Part shown: piece after piece, positions 18,663 through 26,415 of the stretch
How the letters are laid out: each line of letters starts with the position of its first letter
How positions within the stretch are numbered: position 1 is the first letter of the stretch
Source: Methylobacterium sp. 10
Lineage (GTDB): Bacteria; Pseudomonadota; Alphaproteobacteria; Rhizobiales; Beijerinckiaceae
Reading direction: 5' to 3'
Assembly (NCBI RefSeq): GCF_000519085.1
Contig: NZ_KI912577.1
Coordinates: forward strand, 312,501-376,500
Length of the DNA stretch: 64,000 nt
Position numbers and translations under genes: made by a program
Notes under the pieces: generated by a model
Told to the model about the DNA's origin: nothing
Seen by the model: the letters and a program-made list of their open reading frames with translations, nothing else
Database searches by the model: none

Positions 18663-18959
18663 ATGAACCAGACGCCAGACCGGCCGAACGTGGACCATGC
18701 CCTTGCTCGGCTCGACACGGTGCTGACCCGCCTTGAAGCCTCGGTGGCCCATCGCCTCGAGGCCGAGCGCGAACCCGGCGACCTGGAGACGGAACTCGCC
18801 ATCATGGCGGAGGATCGCGCGCGCCTCGCGGTGGAACTCGACGCCGCCAGCGCGCGCCTCGCCAAGGTGGAGGCGACCACGAGCGATGTCGGCCACCGCC
18901 TGGGGCGGGCGATCGAAGCGGTGGAGGGCGTGCTGGCCCGCCCCCGCACCGCACGCTAG
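18663..18959 (+). CDS. DUF4164 family coiled-coil protein
   Basis: The protein has 98 residues, almost entirely helical with heptads (ALARLDTVLTRLEASV, then RARLAVELDAASARLAKVE). DUF4164 proteins are small coiled coils found directly upstream of zapA in rhizobia, and this one is 31 bp upstream of zapA. The ATG at 18663 fits the family start; an in-frame extension to 18624 adds unrelated residues. A cell-division or envelope role is inferred from context only. Confidence 0.82.
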   Translation: MNQTPDRPNVDHALARLDTVLTRLEASVAHRLEAEREPGDLETELAIMAEDRARLAVELDAASARLAKVEATTSDVGHRLGRAIEAVEGVLARPRTAR

Positions 18960-18990
18960 TCTGCGAACTCTCACACCAGCCCCATCGGAC

Positions 18991-19350
18991 ATGCCCCAGA
19001 TCAGCGTCACCATCGACGGCAAGAGCTACCGGATGGCCTGCGCCGAAGGCGAAGAGGCGCATCTCTCGGCGCTGGCCGCAGAGCTCGACACCCGCGTCAC
19101 CGACATGCGGACATCCTTCGGCGAGATCGGCGACATGCGCCTGCATGTGATGGCCGCCCTCACCCAGGCGGACGAGCTCGCGGAACTCAAGCGTCGCCTG
19201 GCGGATCTCGAGGCCGAAACGGTCACGCTCCGGGAGCGCGTCGAAACCGCAGACTCCCTCCGCGCCGACGAGGAGACCCGTATCGCCGAGGGGCTCGGCC
19301 GGGCGGCGGACCGGATCGAGCGGCTGGCGCATGCGCTGGCGGCGGGATGA
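18991..19350 (+). CDS. zapA: Cell division protein ZapA
   Basis: The protein has 119 residues. It begins PQISVTIDGKSYRMACAEGEEAHL, the ZapA N-terminal beta region, then LDTRVTDMR and a long C-terminal coiled coil (about 50-115). ZapA binds and bundles FtsZ filaments at the division site. The order DUF4164 - zapA - 6S RNA - 5-FCL is a conserved arrangement in alphaproteobacteria and supports both the start choice and the ncRNA call that follows. Confidence 0.93.
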   Translation: MPQISVTIDGKSYRMACAEGEEAHLSALAAELDTRVTDMRTSFGEIGDMRLHVMAALTQADELAELKRRLADLEAETVTLRERVETADSLRADEETRIAEGLGRAADRIERLAHALAAG

Positions 19351-19399
19351 GCATCCCGCACACGATTGCCTACGCCACCCCCTGGCGCGGAACGCCGAC

Positions 19400-19560
19400 C
19401 AACGCTACATGACTAGGGCGGTGCTGCGGGGTTCGTCAGGAGTACTTTTCCCCGGGGCCTTATCGACTCCCCAGGGAGCTGTCCCTGGCCCTGTCCCTGG
19501 ACTTGGCCAACACGGCGCCCACCTACACTGTAGGTTTCCCGGGATCGCAACTCCAACGGC
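19400..19560 (+). ncRNA. ssrS: Probable 6S RNA (ssrS)
   Basis: The 214-bp gap between zapA and the 5-FCL gene is where 6S RNA lies in most proteobacteria. The sequence contains a long apical arm with a perfect CCAGGGA-GCTG-TCCCTGG hairpin (19471-19488) flanked by GGGGCC/GGCCC. Further 3' there is a small hairpin ACCTAC-ACT-GTAGGT (19521-19535) preceded by GGCGCCC, a feature I associate with the 3' side of the alphaproteobacterial 6S bubble. 6S RNA mimics an open promoter and holds housekeeping RNA polymerase. The ends are approximate. Confidence 0.7.
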
Positions 19561-19564
19561 TCAC

Positions 19565-20152
19565 GTGGCTCCGCACTCTGATTTCCCCGCTTTGAAAGCC
19601 GAGCTTCGTAAGCAAGCCCTCGCCCGGCGCGACGGCCTCGACGCCGAGAGCCGCCGGGTCGGCGGTCTGCGGATTGCGCAGAGCGTAATACGGATCGCAC
19701 CCTTGGCTGATGCTGCCATCGTCGGCGCATTCTGGGCGATCCGCAGCGAGGTCGATCCCCTCCCCCTCATCGAGATGCTGTTCGCGCGCGGACAGCGGGT
19801 CGCCCTGCCCAAGGTGACGCCGGACGGCCTCGTCTTCCGCGAGTGGCGCGCTGGAGAGGCGCTGGTGCCGGGCTCCTTCGGCCTCAGCGAACCGCGGGAC
19901 GACCTGCCGCCCCTCGATCCCACCGCCCTCATCGTGCCGCTCGCCGCCTTCGACCGGCGCGGGCACCGCATCGGCTATGGGCGCGGCTATTACGATCAGG
20001 CCATCGAGCGGCTCTCCCGCAACGGCCCGGCCCTGACGATCGGCATCGCCTTCTGCGTGCAGGAGGTGGAGACCGTGCCCTCCGAGCCGCACGACCAGCC
20101 CCTCGACCATCTCATCACCGAAGCGGGGCCGGTCCCGCTCGTCCGGGACTGA
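19565..20152 (+). CDS. 5-formyltetrahydrofolate cyclo-ligase
   Basis: The ATP-dependent enzyme converts 5-formyl-THF to 5,10-methenyl-THF. The product is 195 residues from a GTG at 19565; no ATG occurs near the family N-terminus (LKAELRKQALARRDGL). The substrate/nucleotide motif RIGYGRGYYDQ (about 137-147) and ALIVPLAAFD are present. The frame is open further upstream but only across the 6S RNA region, so that extension is rejected. ymdB follows nine bases later, suggesting an operon with the upstream 6S RNA. Confidence 0.92.
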   Translation: MAPHSDFPALKAELRKQALARRDGLDAESRRVGGLRIAQSVIRIAPLADAAIVGAFWAIRSEVDPLPLIEMLFARGQRVALPKVTPDGLVFREWRAGEALVPGSFGLSEPRDDLPPLDPTALIVPLAAFDRRGHRIGYGRGYYDQAIERLSRNGPALTIGIAFCVQEVETVPSEPHDQPLDHLITEAGPVPLVRD

Positions 20153-20161
20153 CACCGACAC

Positions 20162-20983
20162 ATGCGACTTCTCTTCCTCGGCGATGTGGTGGGCCGCCCC
20201 GGCCGCAACGTGGTGATGGACCGGCTGCCGAAGCTGCGCGAGCGCTGGCGCCTCGATTGCGTGGTCATCAACGGCGAGAACGCGGCAGGCGGCTTCGGCA
20301 TCACCGAGGCGATCTGCGACGAACTCCTCCAGGCGGGCGCCGATGCGGTGACGCTGGGCAACCATTCCTTCGACCAGCGCGAAGCCCTCGTCTTCATCCA
20401 GCGCCAGTCCCGCCTCGTCCGCCCGGCAAACTATCCGCCCGGCACGCCGGGGCGCGGCGCCACCGTGGTGGAGACGCGGGGCGGCGCCCGCGTCCTCGTC
20501 CTCAACGTCATGGGCCGCATCTACATGGATGCGCTGGACGATCCCTTCGCATCCGTCGAGCGCGAACTCTCCGCCTGCCCCCTCGGCGAGGTGGCGGACG
20601 CCGTCATCGTCGACGTCCATGCCGAGGCGACCAGCGAGAAGCAGGCCTTCGGGCACTTCCTGGACGGCCGCGCCAGCCTCGTCGTCGGCACCCATACGCA
20701 CACCCCCACCGCCGACCACCGTATCCTCCCAGGCGGCACAGCCTACCTGTCGGATGCCGGCATGTGCGGCGATTACGATTCGATCCTCGGCATGCAGAAG
20801 GACGAGCCCCTGCGCCGCTTCCTGCAGAAGACTCCCGGCGCACGCCTGGAAGCGGCGCAGGGGAAAGGTACCCTGTGCGGGATCGCCGTCGAGACTGACA
20901 ACGCGACGGGGCTCGCTACCATGGTTTCGGCGGTCCGCCTCGGCCCGCATCTCGAAGAAACCTGGCCGCGCGCCTGGGATTAG
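20162..20983 (+). CDS. ymdB: YmdB-family metallophosphoesterase
   Basis: The 273-residue protein fits the TIGR00282 family (about 265). Metal-binding motifs are GDVVGRPG (7-14), NGENAAGG (about 38), LGNHSFD (about 60-66), and VDVHAEATSEK with GTHTHTPTAD. Homologues such as Bacillus YmdB are 2',3'-cyclic nucleotide phosphodiesterases. It is cytoplasmic with no signal peptide. It is nine bases downstream of the 5-FCL gene and ends the plus-strand run before a decayed region. Confidence 0.93.
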   Translation: MRLLFLGDVVGRPGRNVVMDRLPKLRERWRLDCVVINGENAAGGFGITEAICDELLQAGADAVTLGNHSFDQREALVFIQRQSRLVRPANYPPGTPGRGATVVETRGGARVLVLNVMGRIYMDALDDPFASVERELSACPLGEVADAVIVDVHAEATSEKQAFGHFLDGRASLVVGTHTHTPTADHRILPGGTAYLSDAGMCGDYDSILGMQKDEPLRRFLQKTPGARLEAAQGKGTLCGIAVETDNATGLATMVSAVRLGPHLEETWPRAWD

Positions 20984-21027
20984 GAGACGCGCTCGGGCGA
21001 CACTCGCTTCGACGCCGTTAATGGCGC

Positions 21028-21330
21028 GTGCGCCCGAAAGACAACCTTGACGGGCAACTTATCCTCGAACACAATCTTAAGAAGAGATCAAATGAATCTC
21101 TCTTGGAGGTTGAAAACTTGGCCGAGCCCGATTTTTCTCGCATCCATGCAGCGATCCGGCAGGCAGGCGCCCAGTGGGATTCGGGGCCTACAGCTCTCAG
21201 CGAGTTCTAGGACGCGAGTGGCCCGGCGACCGAGCGGTTCGGTCTGGCCTTCGATCCGGAGATCGCTCTTCTCAAGCCCGACATCGCGGCACCGACACCT
21301 CCTCGGCGCCGTTCGAGAAGCTCCGCATGA
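21028..21330 (+). pseudogene. Degenerate frame, possible relic of a C1-type cysteine peptidase pro-region
   Basis: One frame reads ...LAEPDFSRIHAAIRQAGAQW..., then an in-frame TAG (21208-21210), then ATERFGLAFDPEIALLKPDI before a second stop at 21328. The segment around IRQAGAQW...ALSEF resembles the short N-terminal region I recall from bacterial papain-like proteins (AGA-W----T--S-L----R--LG). The catalytic domain is absent. The link is weak, but a chagasin-like inhibitor relic lies 90 bp downstream, and such inhibitors act on C1 peptidases. Confidence 0.35.
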
Positions 21331-21419
21331 AGACAGAGGGGTAAGGCCTCCGGCTCGAACGAGCGACTTGTGTGCGGGCAAACCGGTACGCGATTAGGAA
21401 TCGCACTGGAGTGAACCTC

Positions 21420-21712
21420 ATGGAGCTCGAACGGCGCGGCCCGATCAAGGCGTGTTCTGGCGACACGATCGAGGTGTCCGCCCCCGGTAAGGGAATCGGG
21501 TCTTTCTCTGGCATGCCGAGGTTTCGCAGCAGGCGGCGACGATCGTGAGCGAGGCCTTGGGGCCGGCGGGAGAAGGCGTCGGGGCGACGCGAGAAAAAGT
21601 CTTTCGCGTTCGCCTGGAGCAGCCCGGTGACACGACCGTCCGCCTCGTCCAGAAACGTCCTTGGGAATCGACCCCGAGCCGCATCATCGAGGTGCCGATT
21701 CGGTGTGCCTGA
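21420..21712 (+). pseudogene. Frameshifted chagasin-like (inhibitor family I42) gene
   Basis: From ATG 21420 the first frame reads MELERRGPIKACSGDTIEVSAPG; after a shift near 21480-21500 the next frame reads GNRVFLWHAEV, then GEGVGATREKVFRVRLEQPG and VRLVQKRPWES, ending IIEVPIRCA at TGA 21710-21712. Joined, this is the I42 layout: GDTIEV strand, a G-x-x-W loop, the G-G/F-F strand, the RPWE loop and a final beta strand. The total of 293 bases is not a multiple of three. Chagasin-type proteins inhibit papain-like cysteine peptidases. No signal peptide is seen. It is probably non-functional unless the shift is a sequencing error. Confidence 0.66.
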
Positions 21713-21965
21713 CGCCCCGATCGCCCGGTTGAGATGAACTGTGGGCTCATATCGACCCGATCCGCCACGGTCGATCCCGTGTCCCGCTTCCTCTATTCCG
21801 TGCATAGACGCCGTTCGATCGATCCGAGGAAGTCGTGCCGCTTGATCGCGGGCGGCGATGCGTCGAATGTGTGCGTAGCTCAGCTTGAGCGCACGCCCGG
21901 TGCTTTTCGTTTCCGCAGCTCGACGCATGGTCAGAGACCGGCGTCTTCAGAGTCCCCGACACCCC
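21713..21965. other. Non-coding region before the MotA-like gene
   Basis: These 253 bp show no supportable reading frame and look like continued decay of the preceding locus. The sequence should contain the promoter of the MotA/MotB-like operon; I cannot place it. Confidence 0.4.
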
Positions 21966-22931
21966 ATGGCGACCCGCTCCGCGACTGCCCCCCTGAGCCG
22001 CCCGGGCATCTATCTTGTCCGGATGCTGGTCTTCCTGACCCTGGTCGGGTTTCTCGCCTTCGTCCTGTTCCGGCAGATCACGCCGGCCTTCCTGGCCAAT
22101 GCCGGGTTGAACGGGCTGATCCTCGGTGTGCTCCTCATCGCCATCCTGCTCGCCTTCGGGCAGGTGATCCGCCTCTTCCGCGAGGTCGCCTATGTCAACG
22201 CGGTCGCGGCCGGTGAGGATTCGGCCAAGCCGCCCTCGCTCCTGGCACCGCTTTCCCCGGCGATCCTGGCGCGGCGCGAGGGCACGACGCAGGCCGGCAT
22301 CCGCTCCTATCTCGACACCGTGGCGGCGCGCCTCGACGAGGGCCGCGAGATCCTGCGCTACATCGCCGGGCTGCTGATCCTGCTCGGCCTCCTCGGTACC
22401 TTCTGGGGCCTCATCGACACACTGAGCGCGGTGGGCAGCGTGATCCAGAGCATGCGCGGCGGCGGCGAGGCCAGCGCGATGTTCGACGAATTGAAGAACG
22501 GTCTCGCCAAGCCGCTCTCCGGCATCGGCCTCGCCTTCTCGGCCTCGCTGTTCGGCCTGTCGAGCTCCCTCGTCACCGGCTTCCTCGACCTCCAGGCCGG
22601 CCAAGCCCATGCCCGCTTCCACAACGAGTTGGAGGATTGGCTGGTCTCCGGCGAGGAGCAGACCGCTGCGGCGCGCCCCGTCGCGGCGCAGGAGCCGGCC
22701 TCCGCCCGCGAGCTCACCGAGGCGGTGGACCGGCTCTCCACCATTATCTCCGAGGGAGCCAACGGCCGCGTGGCGACCCAGGCGATGACCAACCTCGCCG
22801 AGGGCATCCAGGGCCTCGTTCAGCACATGCGGGCCGAGCAGCAGATGATCCGCGACTGGGTCGAGGCGCAGGCGACGCGGGAGCGTGAACTCAAGCAGGT
22901 GCTCGACCGGCTCGGCCGCGAGAAGACCTGA
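21966..22931 (+). CDS. MotA/TolQ/ExbB-type proton-channel protein
   Basis: The 321-residue inner-membrane protein has hydrophobic helices at about 17-39, 48-69, 137-160 and 190-215. The conserved pore segment IAGLLILLGLLGTFWGLIDTL is followed by GLAKPLSGIGLAFSASLFGLSSSL, the MotA/ExbB two-helix signature. The C-terminal third is a charged cytoplasmic helix. The ATG at 21966 gives the natural N-terminus. Its TGA overlaps the ATG of the OmpA/MotB-like gene (TGATG). It is not a classical stator MotA by length or context; it looks like a stand-alone proton-driven envelope pair seen in rhizobia. Confidence 0.84.
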   Translation: MATRSATAPLSRPGIYLVRMLVFLTLVGFLAFVLFRQITPAFLANAGLNGLILGVLLIAILLAFGQVIRLFREVAYVNAVAAGEDSAKPPSLLAPLSPAILARREGTTQAGIRSYLDTVAARLDEGREILRYIAGLLILLGLLGTFWGLIDTLSAVGSVIQSMRGGGEASAMFDELKNGLAKPLSGIGLAFSASLFGLSSSLVTGFLDLQAGQAHARFHNELEDWLVSGEEQTAAARPVAAQEPASARELTEAVDRLSTIISEGANGRVATQAMTNLAEGIQGLVQHMRAEQQMIRDWVEAQATRERELKQVLDRLGREKT

Positions 22932-23944
22932 TGGCCTCGCTGCGCACGCGCCGGGACCGGAGCCTCAACGTCTGGCCAGGCTATGTCGACGCCCTGGCGA
23001 CGCTGCTGCTCGCCGTCGTCTTCCTGCTGACGATCTTCGTGGTCGGGCAGTTCTTCCTGTCCCAGGAGATCACCGGCCGCGATTCGGTGCTGAACCGCCT
23101 CAACCGACAGATCGCCGACCTCACCGACCTCCTGGCGCTGGAGCGCTCCACGCGCCGGGCGCAGGAGGAGAAGGCCTCGAACCTGCGCACAACGCTTCTG
23201 AGCACCGAGGCCGAGCGCGACAAACTGAAGGAACAGGCCGGCGCCGCCGCGGGCGGCGACAACCGCCAGGGCGAACTCGACAAGCAACTGGTGGCCGAGC
23301 GCGCCACCAACGCCCGCGCCGCGTCACAGATCGATCTCCTCAACGAACAGATCGGCGCCATGCGCCGGCAACTCGCCGCCCTGGAGGATGCCCTGGCTGC
23401 GAGCGAAAGCCGTGACCGGGAGAGCCAGGCCCGCATCGCCGATCTCGGCAGCCGCCTCAACGTGGCCCTCGCCCAGAAGGTGCAGGAACTGGCGCGCTAC
23501 CGCTCCGACTTCTTCGGCCGCCTGCGCCAGATCCTCGGCAACCGCAGCGACATCCGCGTGGTTGGCGACCGGTTCGTCCTGCAATCGGAGGTGCTGTTCC
23601 CGGCGGGCTCGGCGAGCCTGAAGCCCGAGGCGGCGCCGGAGCTCGACCGGATCGCCACGGCCATCCTCGATCTGTCGAAGCAGATCCCGGCGGATATTCC
23701 CTGGGTCCTTCGTGTCGACGGGCATACCGATGCCCGTCCCATCGCCAGTTCGCAATTCCCGTCGAACTGGTCGCTCTCGGCGGCCCGCGCCATCGCCGTG
23801 GTGCAGTACATGGCGGGCAGGGGCATCCCGCCTCAGCGCCTGCTCGCCGCCGCCTTTGGTGAATTCCAGCCCATCGAGGCCGGCACCAGCGACGACGTCT
23901 ACGCCCGCAACCGCCGCATCGAGCTGAAGCTCACCGAACGTTAA
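22931..23944 (+). CDS. MotB/OmpA-type peptidoglycan-binding protein
   Basis: The protein has 337 residues. One N-terminal helix (about 20-43) begins WPGYVDALATLLLAVVFLL; the Asp in YVD sits where MotB-type stators carry their proton-binding Asp. A long coiled coil (50-185) follows, then an OmpA-like domain (200-335) with FPAGSASLKP, RVDGHTDARP, NWSLSAARA and RNRRIELKL. It should span inner membrane to peptidoglycan. It is coupled to the MotA-like gene by a one-base overlap. The coiled-coil spacer is unusual for flagellar MotB and suggests another task, such as envelope or division energisation. Confidence 0.86.
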   Translation: MASLRTRRDRSLNVWPGYVDALATLLLAVVFLLTIFVVGQFFLSQEITGRDSVLNRLNRQIADLTDLLALERSTRRAQEEKASNLRTTLLSTEAERDKLKEQAGAAAGGDNRQGELDKQLVAERATNARAASQIDLLNEQIGAMRRQLAALEDALAASESRDRESQARIADLGSRLNVALAQKVQELARYRSDFFGRLRQILGNRSDIRVVGDRFVLQSEVLFPAGSASLKPEAAPELDRIATAILDLSKQIPADIPWVLRVDGHTDARPIASSQFPSNWSLSAARAIAVVQYMAGRGIPPQRLLAAAFGEFQPIEAGTSDDVYARNRRIELKLTER

Positions 23945-23954
23945 GGCCGCCCCC

Positions 23955-24059
23955 CTACCGCAGAGGTGCCAGCGCCACCGCCCAGACGACGAACGCGCCG
24001 GAGAGCAACCCGAAGGCCATGAATTCCACCGCGCCGGTCAGGATCATCCGCTTGAGCAT
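23955..24059 (-). CDS. 34-residue SOS-controlled membrane peptide (SidA-like candidate)
   Basis: The ATG at 24059 opens a 34-codon frame ending TAG. The peptide starts MLKRMI, has a glutamate at 12 (AVEFM) and a single transmembrane helix (about 13-32), then ends APLR. AGAGG lies eight bases upstream. The promoter 33-60 bp upstream has a perfect LexA box in its spacer, so expression should follow DNA damage. Caulobacter SidA is a 29-residue SOS-induced inner-membrane peptide that blocks division; size, topology and control here agree, but sequence homology is not shown. It is convergent with the MotB-like gene, ten bases apart. Confidence 0.62.
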   Translation of the reverse strand: MLKRMILTGAVEFMAFGLLSGAFVVWAVALAPLR

Positions 24060-24085
24060 TGTGATCGCCTCTCGTTGACGCGATG

Positions 24086-24114
24086 ATCTTTGTTCTTGTT
24101 TTGTTCCTTGTAAA
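24086..24114 (-). promoter_or_regulatory. Sigma-70-type promoter of the 34-residue peptide gene
   Basis: On the minus strand, -35 TTTACA (24114-24109) and -10 AAAGAT (24091-24086) are 17 bp apart. The start point would be near 24079, about 20 bases before the start codon. The LexA box fills the spacer. Confidence 0.6.
24092..24106 (-). promoter_or_regulatory. LexA (SOS) box, alphaproteobacterial type
   Basis: The sequence is GTTC-N7-GTTC on the plus strand (GAAC-N7-GAAC on the minus strand), an exact match to the alphaproteobacterial LexA consensus direct repeat. It lies exactly between the -35 and -10 elements of the small membrane peptide gene, where repressor binding would exclude RNA polymerase. 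Confidence 0.78.
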
Positions 24115-24409
24115 GCAGGTAGTTCGCGTGTTTCGCAATGTGGTTAGCGCACGGTTAACAGGTCGACAGTGCACGGTGTCTAACCCCATGCGCCCGGCCT
24201 CGGCGGTCTTCTCCGCCTCCCGAAATGTTCCCCTTACACTGGGCAAGGAATCCTCACGATCGCCCGCCGGGCTTCGTGTGAAAGCGGACAAATAGTCCTC
24301 CCCGCGCAACCCGTTCGACTCTCAAGCACTTGAAAGGTCAATCTAGGCGAAGAACCGCGGACAAACATTCCATTCTTAGCCATTTTCGCTATCCTATGTG
24401 AATGGTCGA
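24115..24409. other. Relatively AT-rich non-coding region
   Basis: No supportable gene is visible. The stretch is lower in GC than its neighbours (for example GGTTAGCGCACGGTTAACAG) and should include the promoter of the plus-strand glycosyltransferase. Confidence 0.4.
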
Positions 24410-25663
24410 ATGCGAATACATCTCGTCGCCATCGGTTCCCATGGCGACATCCTTCCGTTTCTGGCCATCGGCGCGGAATTTCTCCGTCGCGGATATGATG
24501 TGATCCTGGCCGCCCCCGCCCCCTTCGCGGATCACGCTGCACGGATCGGCCTGCCCTTCCATTCTCTCGGGGACGATCGCGACTACCGCCGCATCACCGC
24601 AGATCCCGAGCTCTGGCATCCGCGCCGGGGTGCCGCCGCGCTCTTTGGAAACCTGGCGGCCGCCACCGAGCAGACTTATCGCTGGATCGCCGCGAACGCG
24701 TGCAAAGGCCACTCGATCGTGGTCGCCTCGACCCTGGCTTTCGGCGCGCGGGTGGCTCAGGAGAAGTTGCGCCTCCCCGTTATCACGATCCACGCAATGC
24801 CGCTGCTGATGGAGAGCCGCTACGCCTCCCCGATCCTGCCGGGCGTGCCGCTGCCTGCCTGGACGCCACATCGGATCCGGCACTGGGTCGGCAGGGGTGC
24901 CGACCGATACGTGATCGGCCCGGCCGCCTTGCCGACCATCAATGCGTTCCGACAGGAGCTCGGCCTCAATCCCGTGCGCCGGTTGCGCTACTGGTGGAAC
25001 AGCCCCTCCCGTGTCCTTCTGCTCTTTCCCGAGTGGTTCGCGGCCACTCAGCCAGATTGGCCCCGGCAGGCCGTGCATGTGGGCTTCCCCGTCGCGGACC
25101 GCTTCGGCGACACGGACCGCCTCGGACCCCGTCTCACGCAATTTCTGAGGAGCGACGATCCTCCCCTGGTCTTCACCTATGGATCGGCGATGCGCCAGGC
25201 ATCGGCCTTCTTCCGAACTGCCCTCGCCATCTGCGAGCGTCTGGGGCGGCGGGGCGTGCTGCTCGCTCCGGAGCACGGTCAGGTTCCGGAGTCCCTGCCG
25301 GATTCCCTGATCCATGTGCCCTATGCGCCGCTCAGCGTCCTGCTGCCCCGGTCGGCGGCGTTGATCCACCATGGGGGGATCGGCACCGTGGCGCAGGCTT
25401 TGACCTCCGGCACACCGCAGATGATCGTTCCGGTGGCGTTCGACCATTTCGATGAGGCGGCGCGGGTGAAGCGCCTCGGCGCCGGAACGAGCCTGAGCCG
25501 TCGCCGCTTCACGCCCGCGCGCGGCGCGCGCCGACTTCGCCGTCTTCTGGCCTCGGCCGAGGTGGCTCGCGCCTGCGGAGATCTGAGGCTGCGTCTCGAC
25601 GGGCTGGACGGGGTCTCCGCCGCCTGCGACGCGATCGAGAAGATGGCGCCCCGCCGACGGTGA
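24410..25663 (+). CDS. GT1-family glycosyltransferase (UDP-glucosyltransferase-like)
   Basis: The 417-residue protein has a GT-B fold. The N-terminus MRIHLVAIGSHGDILPFLAIG is the family donor-independent loop, and the C-terminal nucleotide-sugar site is IHHGGIGTVAQALTSGTPQMIVP with FDHFDEA. Similar enzymes add a sugar to a small lipophilic acceptor (sterols, carotenoids, macrolides). The acceptor is unknown. An in-frame GTG at 24398 would add four residues; neither start has a good ribosome site. It is convergent with lolD. Confidence 0.88.
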   Translation: MRIHLVAIGSHGDILPFLAIGAEFLRRGYDVILAAPAPFADHAARIGLPFHSLGDDRDYRRITADPELWHPRRGAAALFGNLAAATEQTYRWIAANACKGHSIVVASTLAFGARVAQEKLRLPVITIHAMPLLMESRYASPILPGVPLPAWTPHRIRHWVGRGADRYVIGPAALPTINAFRQELGLNPVRRLRYWWNSPSRVLLLFPEWFAATQPDWPRQAVHVGFPVADRFGDTDRLGPRLTQFLRSDDPPLVFTYGSAMRQASAFFRTALAICERLGRRGVLLAPEHGQVPESLPDSLIHVPYAPLSVLLPRSAALIHHGGIGTVAQALTSGTPQMIVPVAFDHFDEAARVKRLGAGTSLSRRRFTPARGARRLRRLLASAEVARACGDLRLRLDGLDGVSAACDAIEKMAPRRR

Positions 25664-25684
25664 CGAAGGCAGGGCGGTCTGACC

Positions 25685-26398
25685 TTATGCCAGCTGCTCG
25701 ATCAATCCGTCCCGGATGGTGACGCGCCGGTCCATGCGGGCGGCGAGTTCCATGTTGTGGGTGGCCACGAGCGCGGCGAGGCCCGAGGCGCGGACCAGCG
25801 AAACGAGGATGCCGAACACATGCGCCGCCGTGTGCGGGTCGAGGTTGCCGGTGGGCTCGTCGGCCAGCAGCAGGCGCGGGCCGTTGGCGACCGCGCGCGC
25901 TATGGCGACGCGCTGCTGCTCGCCGCCCGACAATTCGGCCGGGCGGTGGATCAGGCGCTCCTTCAGGCCGAGGAAGCTCAGGAGTTCCGTGGCGCGCGCC
26001 TTGGCCTCCTTAGCCCCGAGGCCTCGGATGAGCTGGGGCATCACCACGTTCTCCAGGGCCGAGAATTCCGGCAGGAGGTGGTGGAACTGGTAGACGAAGC
26101 CCATCTCCTCGCGGCGAAAGCGGGTGCGTTCGGCATCAGGCATGGCCGCCGTGGGCTGGCCGCCGATATAGACCTCGCCCCCATCCGGCCGCTCCAATAG
26201 GCCGGCGAGATGCAGAAGCGTCGACTTGCCCGCCCCCGAGGGTGCCACCAGGGCCACGAGTTCGCCGGGCCAGATCGCGAGATCGGCCCCCCGCAGGATG
26301 TCGAGGGCTCCCGTCCCTTGCGTATAGCGGCGTTCGACCTTGGCAAAGAACAGGGCCGGGACCGGCTGCGCGCCGGCCGCCTCGGCTTGGGTTGTCAT
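25685..26398 (-). CDS. lolD: Lipoprotein-releasing ABC transporter ATP-binding protein LolD
   Basis: LolD powers release of outer-membrane lipoproteins from the inner membrane with LolC/E. The 237-residue protein has Walker [10 protein letters not shown] (52-60, with Ala in place of the usual first Gly), Q-loop [12 protein letters not shown], signature LSGGEQQRV, Walker [13 protein letters not shown] and switch His in ATHNM. The FHHLLPEF motif is characteristic of LolD. The start at 26398 is 17 bases after the lolC/E stop. A longer frame upstream is only the lolC/E coding region in another phase. Confidence 0.95.
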   Translation of the reverse strand: MTTQAEAAGAQPVPALFFAKVERRYTQGTGALDILRGADLAIWPGELVALVAPSGAGKSTLLHLAGLLERPDGGEVYIGGQPTAAMPDAERTRFRREEMGFVYQFHHLLPEFSALENVVMPQLIRGLGAKEAKARATELLSFLGLKERLIHRPAELSGGEQQRVAIARAVANGPRLLLADEPTGNLDPHTAAHVFGILVSLVRASGLAALVATHNMELAARMDRRVTIRDGLIEQLA

Positions 26399-26415
26399 GA
26401 TGGTTGAATCTCCCC

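Noticed and set aside
18427..18666. 79-codon plus-strand frame upstream of DUF4164
   Set aside because: No motif, no ribosome site, and it runs past the DUF4164 start in another phase.
21272..21928. 218-codon minus-strand frame in the decayed tract
   Set aside because: Arg/Ser-rich without motifs, and it lies opposite the chagasin-like reading, which has a recognisable pattern.
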